Assembly: GCA_016234365.1 (NCBI GenBank)
Contig: JACRER010000081.1
Location: forward strand, 1-45,521
Source of the DNA: Elusimicrobiota bacterium
GTDB lineage: Bacteria > Elusimicrobiota > Elusimicrobia > Elusimicrobiales > UBA9959
Direction: 5' to 3'
Length of the DNA stretch: 45,521 nucleotides
Below the pieces are notes generated by a model that had not been told where the DNA came from, searched no databases, and worked only from the letters and a program-made list of their open reading frames with translations. The position numbers were made by a program, and so were the translations under genes. Positions 26,924 to 34,045 of the stretch are shown piece by piece. Position 1 is the stretch's first letter. Each line of letters starts with the position of its first letter.

Positions 26924-28156
26924 TTAATACGACAGCTGGTAGGAGAGGCCGAAGGTGTTGCCGGTGTAGTTGTAAGGCATATACTTCTCGAACTTGTTGT
27001 TCGAGGAGGCCACCACCAGCGAGTAGAACAGCCGCACCATGGCCACGTCGTTGATGCGCTTGCGGATGGACCCCGTAAGCGTGCTCATCATGTTCTTCTG
27101 CTTGGAGCCGGTGATGTAGTTGTTGTTGGAGTCGCGCTTGGCCCTGTCGGTGTAGGCGCGGCTGGTGATGTTCATGGCGCCGCCCACGGCCCATTTGCCG
27201 GTGATGTTGAGGTCCACCGGCACGCTGAGCGTGGTCTCGTTGTAGTCGTAGTTCTTCTTTATGAAGCTCACGTCGGAAGAGCCGTCCAGCAGGTTGGTGG
27301 AGGTGGCGCCCAGGAACTTGTAGCGCATGAAGTTCTGGTTGGAGCGGTGCATGGAGTACGAGACCATGGGGGACATCTCGAAGATCCACAGCTTGTGGTG
27401 GAAGCCGGCGTCCAGCATGGTGGTCTTGTCCTTCTGCTTGGTGTCGCCGTAAATGCCCGTATTGGCCACCACTTTCTGGTTCTTGTAGTCCTGCTGGGTC
27501 ACGGTCAGGCCGCCGAAGAAGTTGTTCCAGCCGGAGCGCAGGCTGACCTGTTTTAAGGTCTGGTCCTGCAGGCCGCCGTTGGCCGCGGCCGTGTTGGCCG
27601 GGTCCATGAACTCGCGCAGCAGGTCGGTGTAGTTGGGGAACTTCACCGATTTGCCCAGGTAGGTCAGCGTTACTATGCCGTTCTTCTCCGTGTCGAACAT
27701 GAAGTCGCCGGCCAGCTGCAGGCCCGCGGTGTTCATGTTGTAGAGTCCGTTCTTCCAGGCCTCGTTGGCGCCGGAGCGGGAATAGTCCCGCCCGAAGGAG
27801 AAACCGGGGCGCACGCGGAACTTTTCGCCCAGCACGCGCCGGTACTCTATGGTGAAGTTGTGGCCCATGCTCCGGTCCGTGAACTGTTTGCTGTCCTGCG
27901 GCGCGAACCCGGCGCCGGCGTAGCTGAAGTTGTACAGGCCGAACAGGTGGTCTTTCTGCGTGATCTTCGAGAGCAGGCCCACCTGGGTATTGATGTTGGC
28001 GCCGCTGAAGATATTGCCTTCGCTGGGCAGGTAGCCGGCTTCGGTCATGGTCATGTCGAAGAAAGGCGTGAAGATCTTGGAATCCTCCGCCACGGCCGCG
28101 CACAGCCTGCCGGCCATGCCCGCGGCTATAAAAGCGCTTAAGATTATTTTTTTCAT
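26924..28156 (-). CDS. Predicted outer-membrane beta-barrel protein
   Basis: The 410-residue product has a signal peptide (MKKIILSAFIAAGMAGRLCA) and then alternating polar and aromatic residues typical of membrane beta-strands (HNFTIEYRRVL, LWIFEMSPMVSYSMH, NTFGLSYQLSY). The terminal aromatic Tyr fits the signal read by BamA. I do not recognise a family or a substrate. It is ten bases or less from the upstream gene and is the last gene of the FecR operon. A longer overlapping frame in another phase is a shadow. Confidence 0.7.
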   Translation of the reverse strand: MKKIILSAFIAAGMAGRLCAAVAEDSKIFTPFFDMTMTEAGYLPSEGNIFSGANINTQVGLLSKITQKDHLFGLYNFSYAGAGFAPQDSKQFTDRSMGHNFTIEYRRVLGEKFRVRPGFSFGRDYSRSGANEAWKNGLYNMNTAGLQLAGDFMFDTEKNGIVTLTYLGKSVKFPNYTDLLREFMDPANTAAANGGLQDQTLKQVSLRSGWNNFFGGLTVTQQDYKNQKVVANTGIYGDTKQKDKTTMLDAGFHHKLWIFEMSPMVSYSMHRSNQNFMRYKFLGATSTNLLDGSSDVSFIKKNYDYNETTLSVPVDLNITGKWAVGGAMNITSRAYTDRAKRDSNNNYITGSKQKNMMSTLTGSIRKRINDVAMVRLFYSLVVASSNNKFEKYMPYNYTGNTFGLSYQLSY

Positions 28157-28165
28157 GTTCGGTCC

Positions 28166-28909
28166 TTAAAAGTTCAGGTGGAAGTTCCACACCGGGTGGA
28201 ACACCAGCACGCCCTCGGGGAAGATGTTCAGGCCAAGTTCGAAGTACTTGCCGTACCAGCTCACCTTGCTGGAGAACACCTGCGTTTTGAGGCCGTAGTT
28301 AAGCTGCATGCTCCACAGCTTGCTCACGCCCTTGGGGGTTTCGATGCCGGCTATCAGGAAGTCGTCCTTGAAGCCGGTGTCAAAACTGCTCACCTTGGTG
28401 CCCAGGAAGTCGGGCTCTTCGCCGGGCTTGAACCTGAGCTTGGCCGAGAGCACGCTGCGCTTGTAGCCCCAGAAGGTGCGCACGCGCGGGCTCACGGAGG
28501 AGCTCACTATGGCGCCCATGTAGTAGCCGTTGAACTTGGCCGAGTCTATGGTCTGGGAGTCCTTGGTGGCCATCTTGGCCGCCAGCATGTCCCAGTAGCC
28601 GCCTATCAGGTCCACCTGCGGCACGCCGGGGGCTATGCGGCCCTCGCCGTGCAGGCGCAGCTTGCCCGAGCCGTTGACGTAGGTCATGGGCACGGTGGTG
28701 GGGAACAGGCCCGTCTGGATGCCGAAGGTCTTGCCGGGCGGCAGCGGGGTGGTGCTTTCCAGGTCCTGCTGGAAGTCGTAGAAGAAACCCGCGGGGTTGG
28801 CGATGATCTCGCCGGCTATCTGCATACCCTTCGATTCCCAGTCTATTTTGGCGAACGCTACGCCTTTTATCAAAAAAAGCGACAAAAAGATCAGAATAAG
28901 TCTTTTCAT
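28166..28909 (-). CDS. Predicted outer-membrane or periplasmic protein, unknown
   Basis: The 247-residue product has a signal peptide (MKRLILIFLSLFLIKGVAFA). The remainder is beta-rich, with Gly- and aromatic-rich strands (FGIQTGLFPTTVPMTYVNG, MQLNYGLKTQVF, YFELGLNIFPEG), and ends in phenylalanine (WNFHLNF), the usual last residue of barrel proteins. It might be a small barrel. AGGGA precedes the start. It lies between the FecR protein and the larger barrel, with gaps of about ten bases, so the three are cotranscribed. Confidence 0.65.
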   Translation of the reverse strand: MKRLILIFLSLFLIKGVAFAKIDWESKGMQIAGEIIANPAGFFYDFQQDLESTTPLPPGKTFGIQTGLFPTTVPMTYVNGSGKLRLHGEGRIAPGVPQVDLIGGYWDMLAAKMATKDSQTIDSAKFNGYYMGAIVSSSVSPRVRTFWGYKRSVLSAKLRFKPGEEPDFLGTKVSSFDTGFKDDFLIAGIETPKGVSKLWSMQLNYGLKTQVFSSKVSWYGKYFELGLNIFPEGVLVFHPVWNFHLNF

Positions 28910-28919
28910 TATTTGTCCC

Positions 28920-30698
28920 TTAATCCTTAAGATTGGTGATGGCGGGCAGCATGCGCTGCACCGCGGCGACCATCAGGTCGGGAATGAACACGATGTCGAT
29001 GTTCGTGCCCACGCCGGCGCCGCCGCCGTTATAAGAGAAGTAGTCGGCGCCCAGGATGTCCGCTTTCGCCAGCGTGCTGCTGGTTATGGAGTTGGGGGCC
29101 GCGCCGTTGGACTTCTTTATGTACATCACGCTTTCCAGCGCGTTGTCCTTAAGCAGCGAGAACGGATCGGACGAGGAGTTGGTGAAGTCCCCCGGAGTGC
29201 GGATGCCGCCGCCGTTGCCGATCACATAGTTCTCCTTGGCGAACCAGACCTTGGTGGCGCCGTTGCCTATGGCGTACATGTCCGCCTGGTACTGCACCAG
29301 CGGGGCTCCGTCGGCCCTGTCCTTGGGCTCAGAATAGCTGAAGGAATTGTCGGTCATGACGGCCCACACCACATTAGAACCGAGTCCGTTGACAGCGGTA
29401 TTGTCCCCATACTTCAGCGTGCCATTGGAGGCTCCAGCATCAGTGAAATCCAGGTTGGTTATCCTGCCGAGGCCGGCTATGGCGCTAACACCGGCTTCAT
29501 CCTTGATGACACCGGTGATTATCACGTTCCGGTCGACGGTGGGAGCGGAGAGCGTCCCCAGGCCCACCACGCCGGTATTGTTCATGAGTTCGTCGCGGGT
29601 GGCGTCGTACTTGTAACCCTGGCCGACAAAGAAGATCTCGTCCGACAGCGTGCGGTTGGCCATTATGAAGGAGGCCCACTCGGCCTTGACGGAGTTGCCG
29701 TTGAAGAAACCGGGCCACTCCTCTATGCGCTGGGGCAGGTCCTTGTTGAAATTCATGGTCATCTGCATGTAGTCCAGGCGGTTGGCCATGGCCCCGCCGT
29801 TGTAGGCGAAACCCTCCGTGGCCGCAGTGTAGCTGGCGTAGGTGGGGCGTTTGACGAGGTTGAAGAACTGTATCTCGTCGGCCGCGGGGCGCATCATGCG
29901 CTGGTCCACGCGCACCAGGTTGCCGTGCACGTCGGTAAGCGTGCGGCCAGCCTCCAGGTCGGATTCCTTCACCACGTTAACGAAACTCTTCACCTCGCTG
30001 TCGGTGTTGTTGGAAACGCGGGCGAATTCCTTTACCTGCGCGCGGTCGTTCTCTTTCTGCTGCAGTTCCCTGCCGCGCTCTTCCTGCTTCAGGCCGGGGT
30101 TCCAGTTCTCCATGGCCTCGCGCTCTTTGGCCGCGGTCAGCAGCACGGGCTTGGTGGGCTTGCCCTTCTCTTCCAGGCTCAGACCCTGGCCCTGCGGGAT
30201 GCTGAATTCGGACGCGCCCTTCTCCGGCGGCACCACGAACTTGAGCTTCACTTCTCCGAAGAGCACCTGAAGCTCCATCTTGCCCTCTTCGTTGGTACCC
30301 ATGGTGAACTCGGTACCGCGCACGGCGCAGACGGCGGCCGGGGTGCGCACTTCGAATTTTTCCTTACGCATCAGGTGCGGCACGCGCACTTTAATGCGGC
30401 CGAACACCAGCGCCAGGCGGCTGGCCAGCGTCTGGCGCTGCTCCAGTTCCAGGCTCGAGCCCTCTTTCATCCAGACCTTGGTCTTATTGGGCATCAGGAG
30501 TACGGCCCCGCCGTCGGCCCCCGTGCGGACAGCGCCCCCCTCGGCGATCTCCATGTTCTCAGCGGCGGGAACCCACTGACCCTCGCGGGTCTGGCGGGCT
30601 TCCACGGTGCCGCTCATGGAGAGTATCCTGGACTCTCCGGCCAGGGCGAACCCCGGGAGCAGCGTTAATAGTAAAGGAAGAAGAATTTTTATCCTCAT
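28920..30698 (-). CDS. Secreted FecR-domain protein
   Basis: The 592-residue product starts with a signal peptide (MRIKILLPLLLTLLPGFALA). Residues about 20-150 match a FecR domain (LSMSGTVEARQTREGQW, VRTGADGGAVLLMP, VRTPAAVCAVRGTEF). A charged helical linker (about 165-240) follows, then about 330 residues without recognised family, rich in Gly, Asn and Asp (FAYNGGAMANRL, DFTDAGASNGTLKYGDN). Classical FecR proteins are anti-sigma factors with a cytoplasmic domain; this one lacks that and has no sigma gene beside it. A structural or sensory role at the envelope is more likely. The frame can be extended to 30734, but the ATG at 30698 gives the signal peptide and fits the promoter. Confidence 0.75.
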   Translation of the reverse strand: MRIKILLPLLLTLLPGFALAGESRILSMSGTVEARQTREGQWVPAAENMEIAEGGAVRTGADGGAVLLMPNKTKVWMKEGSSLELEQRQTLASRLALVFGRIKVRVPHLMRKEKFEVRTPAAVCAVRGTEFTMGTNEEGKMELQVLFGEVKLKFVVPPEKGASEFSIPQGQGLSLEEKGKPTKPVLLTAAKEREAMENWNPGLKQEERGRELQQKENDRAQVKEFARVSNNTDSEVKSFVNVVKESDLEAGRTLTDVHGNLVRVDQRMMRPAADEIQFFNLVKRPTYASYTAATEGFAYNGGAMANRLDYMQMTMNFNKDLPQRIEEWPGFFNGNSVKAEWASFIMANRTLSDEIFFVGQGYKYDATRDELMNNTGVVGLGTLSAPTVDRNVIITGVIKDEAGVSAIAGLGRITNLDFTDAGASNGTLKYGDNTAVNGLGSNVVWAVMTDNSFSYSEPKDRADGAPLVQYQADMYAIGNGATKVWFAKENYVIGNGGGIRTPGDFTNSSSDPFSLLKDNALESVMYIKKSNGAAPNSITSSTLAKADILGADYFSYNGGGAGVGTNIDIVFIPDLMVAAVQRMLPAITNLKD

Positions 30699-30705
30699 AA
30701 GGCAA

Positions 30706-30734
30706 AGTTTAGTAGAAATTCCGCCTTGTGTCAA
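30706..30734 (-). promoter_or_regulatory. Near-consensus sigma70 promoter of the FecR operon
   Basis: Minus-strand TTGACA (30734-30729), a spacer of exactly 17 bases and TAAACT (30711-30706) are followed only seven bases later by the ATG at 30698. Transcription should begin at or next to the start codon. No Shine-Dalgarno sequence is present, in agreement with a leaderless mRNA. Confidence 0.8.
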
Positions 30735-30797
30735 TAAAACTTTTATGGGATAATTGAGCGTACGTAACGCCGTTTTTCCCTATGAAGAACGGCCGTA

Positions 30798-30906
30798 GGT
30801 AACCCCGGTCAAGTGTGACTGTGGTTACCCCGGGCAGGCGGGCACGCAAGGGCCGCTCCCGGGGGCGCAACGACGGCAAAAACCGGCCGCGGCGCGCAAA
30901 AACCGG
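30798..30906. repeat. Two pairs of short direct repeats upstream of mltA
   Basis: GGTAACCCCGG at 30798-30808 and GGTTACCCCGG at 30823-30833 form one pair. GCAAAAACCGG at 30876-30886 and 30896-30906 form another, exactly 20 bases apart, about two helical turns. They lie in the 232-base gap between the divergent FecR operon and the MltA-like gene and could be operator sites. I see no clear promoter for the plus-strand gene here. Confidence 0.45.
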
Positions 30907-30930
30907 TTTACGAGCTACGGGAGATCTTCC

Positions 30931-32229
30931 ATGAGAAAGGTGACCTTTGTTATATTCGCGCTGGCCCTGGCCGGCTGTTCCACCGCGCCGGGCCGCAAAA
31001 CCGCCGGCGGCCCGTGCCCGGCCTGCCCGCAATGCGCGCCATGCCCTTGCGCGCCGGCCGCCGTCTCCACCGCGGCCCCCGCCGCCGTCACGGCCATGTT
31101 CGCGGTGCCCGCGGACAGCGCCCCCGTCTTCACGGACATGGACGACGCCGCTTCCCTGCTGAAAGCCGCCCTCCTCAACCGCTCCTACTTCCGCGGCCTG
31201 GCCGCCCCCGGCCCCGCCTACGACTTTGGCGGGCGCAAGGTTAACTCCGCCGACCTGGACGCCGCCAACGAGGAATTCATAAGAATCCTGCAGTCCTCCC
31301 CCACCGCGCAGGACCTGGACCGGCAGGTGAAGGCGCGCTTCGAACTCTACCAGATGGCCGGGCGCGACTCCACCGGGACCGTGGTCTTCAGTTCCTACTA
31401 CGAACCCACCCTGGAAGCCAGCCTGAAGAAGACCAAAAAGTACCGGTTCCCCATTTACGAAAAACCCAAGGACCTCGTTACCATAAACCTGGGCGACTTC
31501 AACGAGAAGTTCAAGGGCGAAAAACTGACCGGCCGCCTGCAGGGCGACCAGTTAGTGCCGTACCTTACCCGCGAGGAGATAGATTTCGACGGGAAGATGA
31601 AGAAGAAAGCCAAACCGATAGCCTGGTTCGCCAACCGCGCGGACATCATGGACCTGCACACCGAGGGTTCCGGCCGCCTGGCGCTGCCCGACGGCAGGAT
31701 AGTAAAGGCCAAGTTCGCGGCCACCAACAGCCACAAGTTCAAGGGCTGGCTGACCGCCATGATAGAGGTCGGGGCCCTGCCGCGGGAAGGCATCAGCCAC
31801 GAGAAGGGCCTGCAGTACCTGGAAGAGCACCCCGAGCAGGCGCGCGATATCATCAGCCGCAACCGCCGCTACGTTTTCTTCTCGCTGGACAAGGACTCCG
31901 ATCCCGACGAGGGGCCCGATGGCACCTACGGCCGGCCGCTCACCGGCTGGCGCTCCGTGGCCATGGATAACACGCTGGTGCCCATGGGAACGCTGGCTTT
32001 CATGAACGTCAACATGCCCGACGTGGACGCCGGGGGCAACCTGCTGGGCCGCCGCGACGACGGGCGCTTCGTTTTCTGCCAGGACACCGGCGGCGCCATA
32101 AAGGGCCCCGGCCGCGTGGACTTTTTCGCGGGAGCCGGCAAGAAGGCCCGCACCTTCGCCTTCAAACTATGGGACCCGGGCCGCATCTACCTGCTGGTGC
32201 TTAAACAAAAAACGGCGGCGGTCAATTAA
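30931..32229 (+). CDS. mltA: MltA-type membrane-bound lytic murein transglycosylase (lipoprotein)
   Basis: The 432-residue product has a lipoprotein signal with lipobox LALAGC, then a Cys/Pro/Ala-rich linker. The MltA domain (FSSYYEPTLEAS, WFANRADIMDLHTEGSGRL) leads into the 3D-like part with FVFCQDTGGAIKGPGRVDFF. The Asp residues of this last stretch (about 385 and 397) include the expected catalytic acid. MltA cuts glycan strands and leaves 1,6-anhydro-MurNAc ends, held at the inner face of the outer membrane. GGGAGA lies six bases before the ATG. The NamZ-like gene starts one base after its stop, so the two are an operon. Confidence 0.88.
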   Translation: MRKVTFVIFALALAGCSTAPGRKTAGGPCPACPQCAPCPCAPAAVSTAAPAAVTAMFAVPADSAPVFTDMDDAASLLKAALLNRSYFRGLAAPGPAYDFGGRKVNSADLDAANEEFIRILQSSPTAQDLDRQVKARFELYQMAGRDSTGTVVFSSYYEPTLEASLKKTKKYRFPIYEKPKDLVTINLGDFNEKFKGEKLTGRLQGDQLVPYLTREEIDFDGKMKKKAKPIAWFANRADIMDLHTEGSGRLALPDGRIVKAKFAATNSHKFKGWLTAMIEVGALPREGISHEKGLQYLEEHPEQARDIISRNRRYVFFSLDKDSDPDEGPDGTYGRPLTGWRSVAMDNTLVPMGTLAFMNVNMPDVDAGGNLLGRRDDGRFVFCQDTGGAIKGPGRVDFFAGAGKKARTFAFKLWDPGRIYLLVLKQKTAAVN

Positions 32230-32230
32230 C

Positions 32231-33430
32231 ATGAAAAAGGCAGCTGCTACCTTTTTAATGTTGCTGGCCTGCGCCGCCCAGGCCCAGGCCCTCACGCTAA
32301 CCGGCCTGGACGTGCTGGAGCGCGACGGTTTTAAGCAACTGGCCGGCAAACGCGTAGGCCTTATCACCAACCACACCTCGGTGGACATCAGCGGCGTCAA
32401 CGCGGTGGACGCCTTCCACAAGGCCGGCAATTTCAAACTGGCCGCCATCTTCTCCCCGGAACACGGCTTCCGCGGCACGGAGGAAGGCGGCGTCTACATA
32501 GAAAGTTCCTCCGACCCGGTGACCGGCGTGCCGGTGTACAGTCTCTACGGCAAAGGCAAGCAGCGGCCTTCCCCCGAAATGCTCAAAGGCCTGGACGTAC
32601 TGGTCTTCGACATCCAGGACATCGGCGCGCGGTTCTACACTTACCTCACCACCATGGGCTACGCCATGGAAGAGGCCGACAAGGCCGGCCTTCCATTTAT
32701 GGTGCTGGACCGCCCCAACCCCATAGGCGGCACCGTGGAAGGCCCGGTGCTGGAGCCCGGCATCAGCTTCTTCACCGCGTATTTCCCGGTGCCGGCGCGC
32801 CACGGCTTCACTCCGGGCGAGATGGCCCTTTTCCACAAGGCCAAACTTGGCCTGAAACTGGACCTTACGGTGGTAAAGCTGGAAGGCTGGACGCGGGACC
32901 TGTTCTTCGATGCTACCGGCGTGGTCTGGACCAACCCGTCCCCCAATATAAGGAACGTGGACGCGGAGGTACTGTATCCCGGCCTCGGCTGCTTCGAGGC
33001 GTCCAACGTTTCCGTGGGCCGCGGCACCGACCGCCCCTTTCTCTGGTTCGGCGCGCCGTGGATGAAGGCCGCGAAAATAGCCAAGAAGCTCAACAAAGCC
33101 GCCCTGGCCGGGGTTAAATTCTCCCCGCTGCGGCTTAAGCCTGACAAAGACGTTTACGAGGGCAAGGACTGCGAGGGCGTGGCGGTAACTGTTACGAACC
33201 GCGCCGCCGTGCGCGCGCTGGACGTCTTCGTCAACGCGGCCTACTGGCTGCGCGAATACAACGGCAGGGATTTTACGCTGAAGCCGGAGGAGATCCGCAA
33301 GATGACCGGCTCGGGGGACCTTTACCGCCTGCTGGAGGCCGGCGCCGGGCCCGCGGCCATCATAGCCGCTTTCGAGAAAAGCAACGCCCCGTTCAGGGCC
33401 GACGCGGCCAAGTACCTGCTTTACAAGTAA
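32231..33430 (+). CDS. namZ: NamZ-type exo-beta-N-acetylmuramidase (DUF1343/YbbC family)
   Basis: The 399-residue product has a signal peptide (MKKAAATFLMLLACAAQAQA). The family motifs are all present: GLITNHTSVD, FSPEHGFRG, LVFDIQDIGARFYTYLTTM, MVLDRPNPIGG, WTNPSPNI, YPGLGCFEASN and VGRGTDRPF. Characterised members (NamZ of Bacillus and Tannerella) release MurNAc from the non-reducing ends of glycan strands. Following directly on an MltA-type enzyme, it suggests a periplasmic or surface pathway for breaking down peptidoglycan, either its own or that of prey or neighbours. Confidence 0.88.
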   Translation: MKKAAATFLMLLACAAQAQALTLTGLDVLERDGFKQLAGKRVGLITNHTSVDISGVNAVDAFHKAGNFKLAAIFSPEHGFRGTEEGGVYIESSSDPVTGVPVYSLYGKGKQRPSPEMLKGLDVLVFDIQDIGARFYTYLTTMGYAMEEADKAGLPFMVLDRPNPIGGTVEGPVLEPGISFFTAYFPVPARHGFTPGEMALFHKAKLGLKLDLTVVKLEGWTRDLFFDATGVVWTNPSPNIRNVDAEVLYPGLGCFEASNVSVGRGTDRPFLWFGAPWMKAAKIAKKLNKAALAGVKFSPLRLKPDKDVYEGKDCEGVAVTVTNRAAVRALDVFVNAAYWLREYNGRDFTLKPEEIRKMTGSGDLYRLLEAGAGPAAIIAAFEKSNAPFRADAAKYLLYK

Positions 33431-33458
33431 TCGGGGAATGTGTTAAATATATAAACAT

Positions 33459-33827
33459 ATGGCCAACAAAATATTAGTGGTGGACGACGACCCCGAAATT
33501 TCGAGCCTGGTCCAGTACACGCTGGAATCGCTCGGCCACCAGGTCAAGGTCTGCGACAACGGCCGCGAAGTGCTGGACGTGCTGCGCTCCTACAAGCCCG
33601 ATTTGCTGGTGCTGGACGTGATGCTGCCCGGCATCGACGGCTACTCGCTGGCCTCCCAGATCTCCGAAGACGCCGAGCTTGGCAAGATGCCCATAGTGGT
33701 GCTTTCCGCGCTCGAGCCGTCGCGCACCATGTTCCAGCGTTTCTCGCAGGTGGCCGCTTTCCTCACCAAGCCGTTCAACACCGACGACCTGATGGAAGCC
33801 GTCAAGAACGCCCTGGCCAAAAAGTAA
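33459..33827 (+). CDS. Single-domain (CheY-like) response regulator
   Basis: The 122-residue product is a receiver domain alone (ILVVDDDPE, phospho-acceptor Asp in LLVLDVMLPGIDG, VLSALE, Lys in AFLTKPFN). It differs clearly from the other orphan regulator at 22181-22573. It lies 28 bases after namZ. The bases directly before the ATG are AT-rich (TTAAATATATAAACAT) and lack a Shine-Dalgarno sequence, so it may have its own leaderless transcript. A strong terminator follows. Confidence 0.88.
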   Translation: MANKILVVDDDPEISSLVQYTLESLGHQVKVCDNGREVLDVLRSYKPDLLVLDVMLPGIDGYSLASQISEDAELGKMPIVVLSALEPSRTMFQRFSQVAAFLTKPFNTDDLMEAVKNALAKK

Positions 33828-33842
33828 CCAGCACTTACATTG

Positions 33843-33883
33843 AAAAATAGCGGGGAAGCCATCAAGCTTCCCCGCTATTTTTT
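33843..33883 (+). terminator. Terminator after the response regulator
   Basis: A perfect stem (AAATAGCGGGGAAGC with GCTTCCCCGCTATTT) and six-base loop are followed by T residues on both strands. It ends the mltA-namZ-regulator unit and lies ten bases before the second structured element. Confidence 0.92.
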
Positions 33884-33892
33884 CACATCCCG

Positions 33893-34045
33893 ATAGCCGA
33901 CAGGGGTATGCTTTCGCAGGGGCCTCACGAACCCCGAGCTTGCGTAGCGCGAGGGTTGGGTGGAGCGAAGCGACACCGCAGTGTGCGAGAGCGCGGCCAC
34001 GGTGTGGCCGCGCGTACCCGGAGAAAGCATACCCCTGTCGGCTAT
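33893..34045. repeat. Structured palindromic intergenic element, copy 2
   Basis: Arms at 33893-33915 and 34023-34045 are perfectly complementary over 23 bases. The inside has AACCC/GGGTT (33930-33934 with 33953-33957) around the 18-nt loop CGAGCTTGCGTAGCGCGA, a GGTG/CACC hairpin absent from copy 1, and CGGCCAC-GGT-GTGGCCG (33994-34010). It shares with copy 1 the outer GCCGACA(A/G)GGGTA, the loop and the last hairpin, but stems differ by paired changes. It again lies between convergent genes, and here the right arm includes the stop codon of the lipoprotein gene. Confidence 0.85.

Noticed and set aside
28797-30668. Open frame of 623 codons opposite the FecR gene
   Set aside because: Shadow of the FecR-domain gene; the protein reads as His/Ala/Gly/Val-rich without domains, and the real promoter lies on the other strand.
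30735-30930. Short plus- and minus-strand frames in the FecR-mltA gap
   Set aside because: They lack start signals and resemble shadows or chance frames; the gap is better explained as regulatory sequence.
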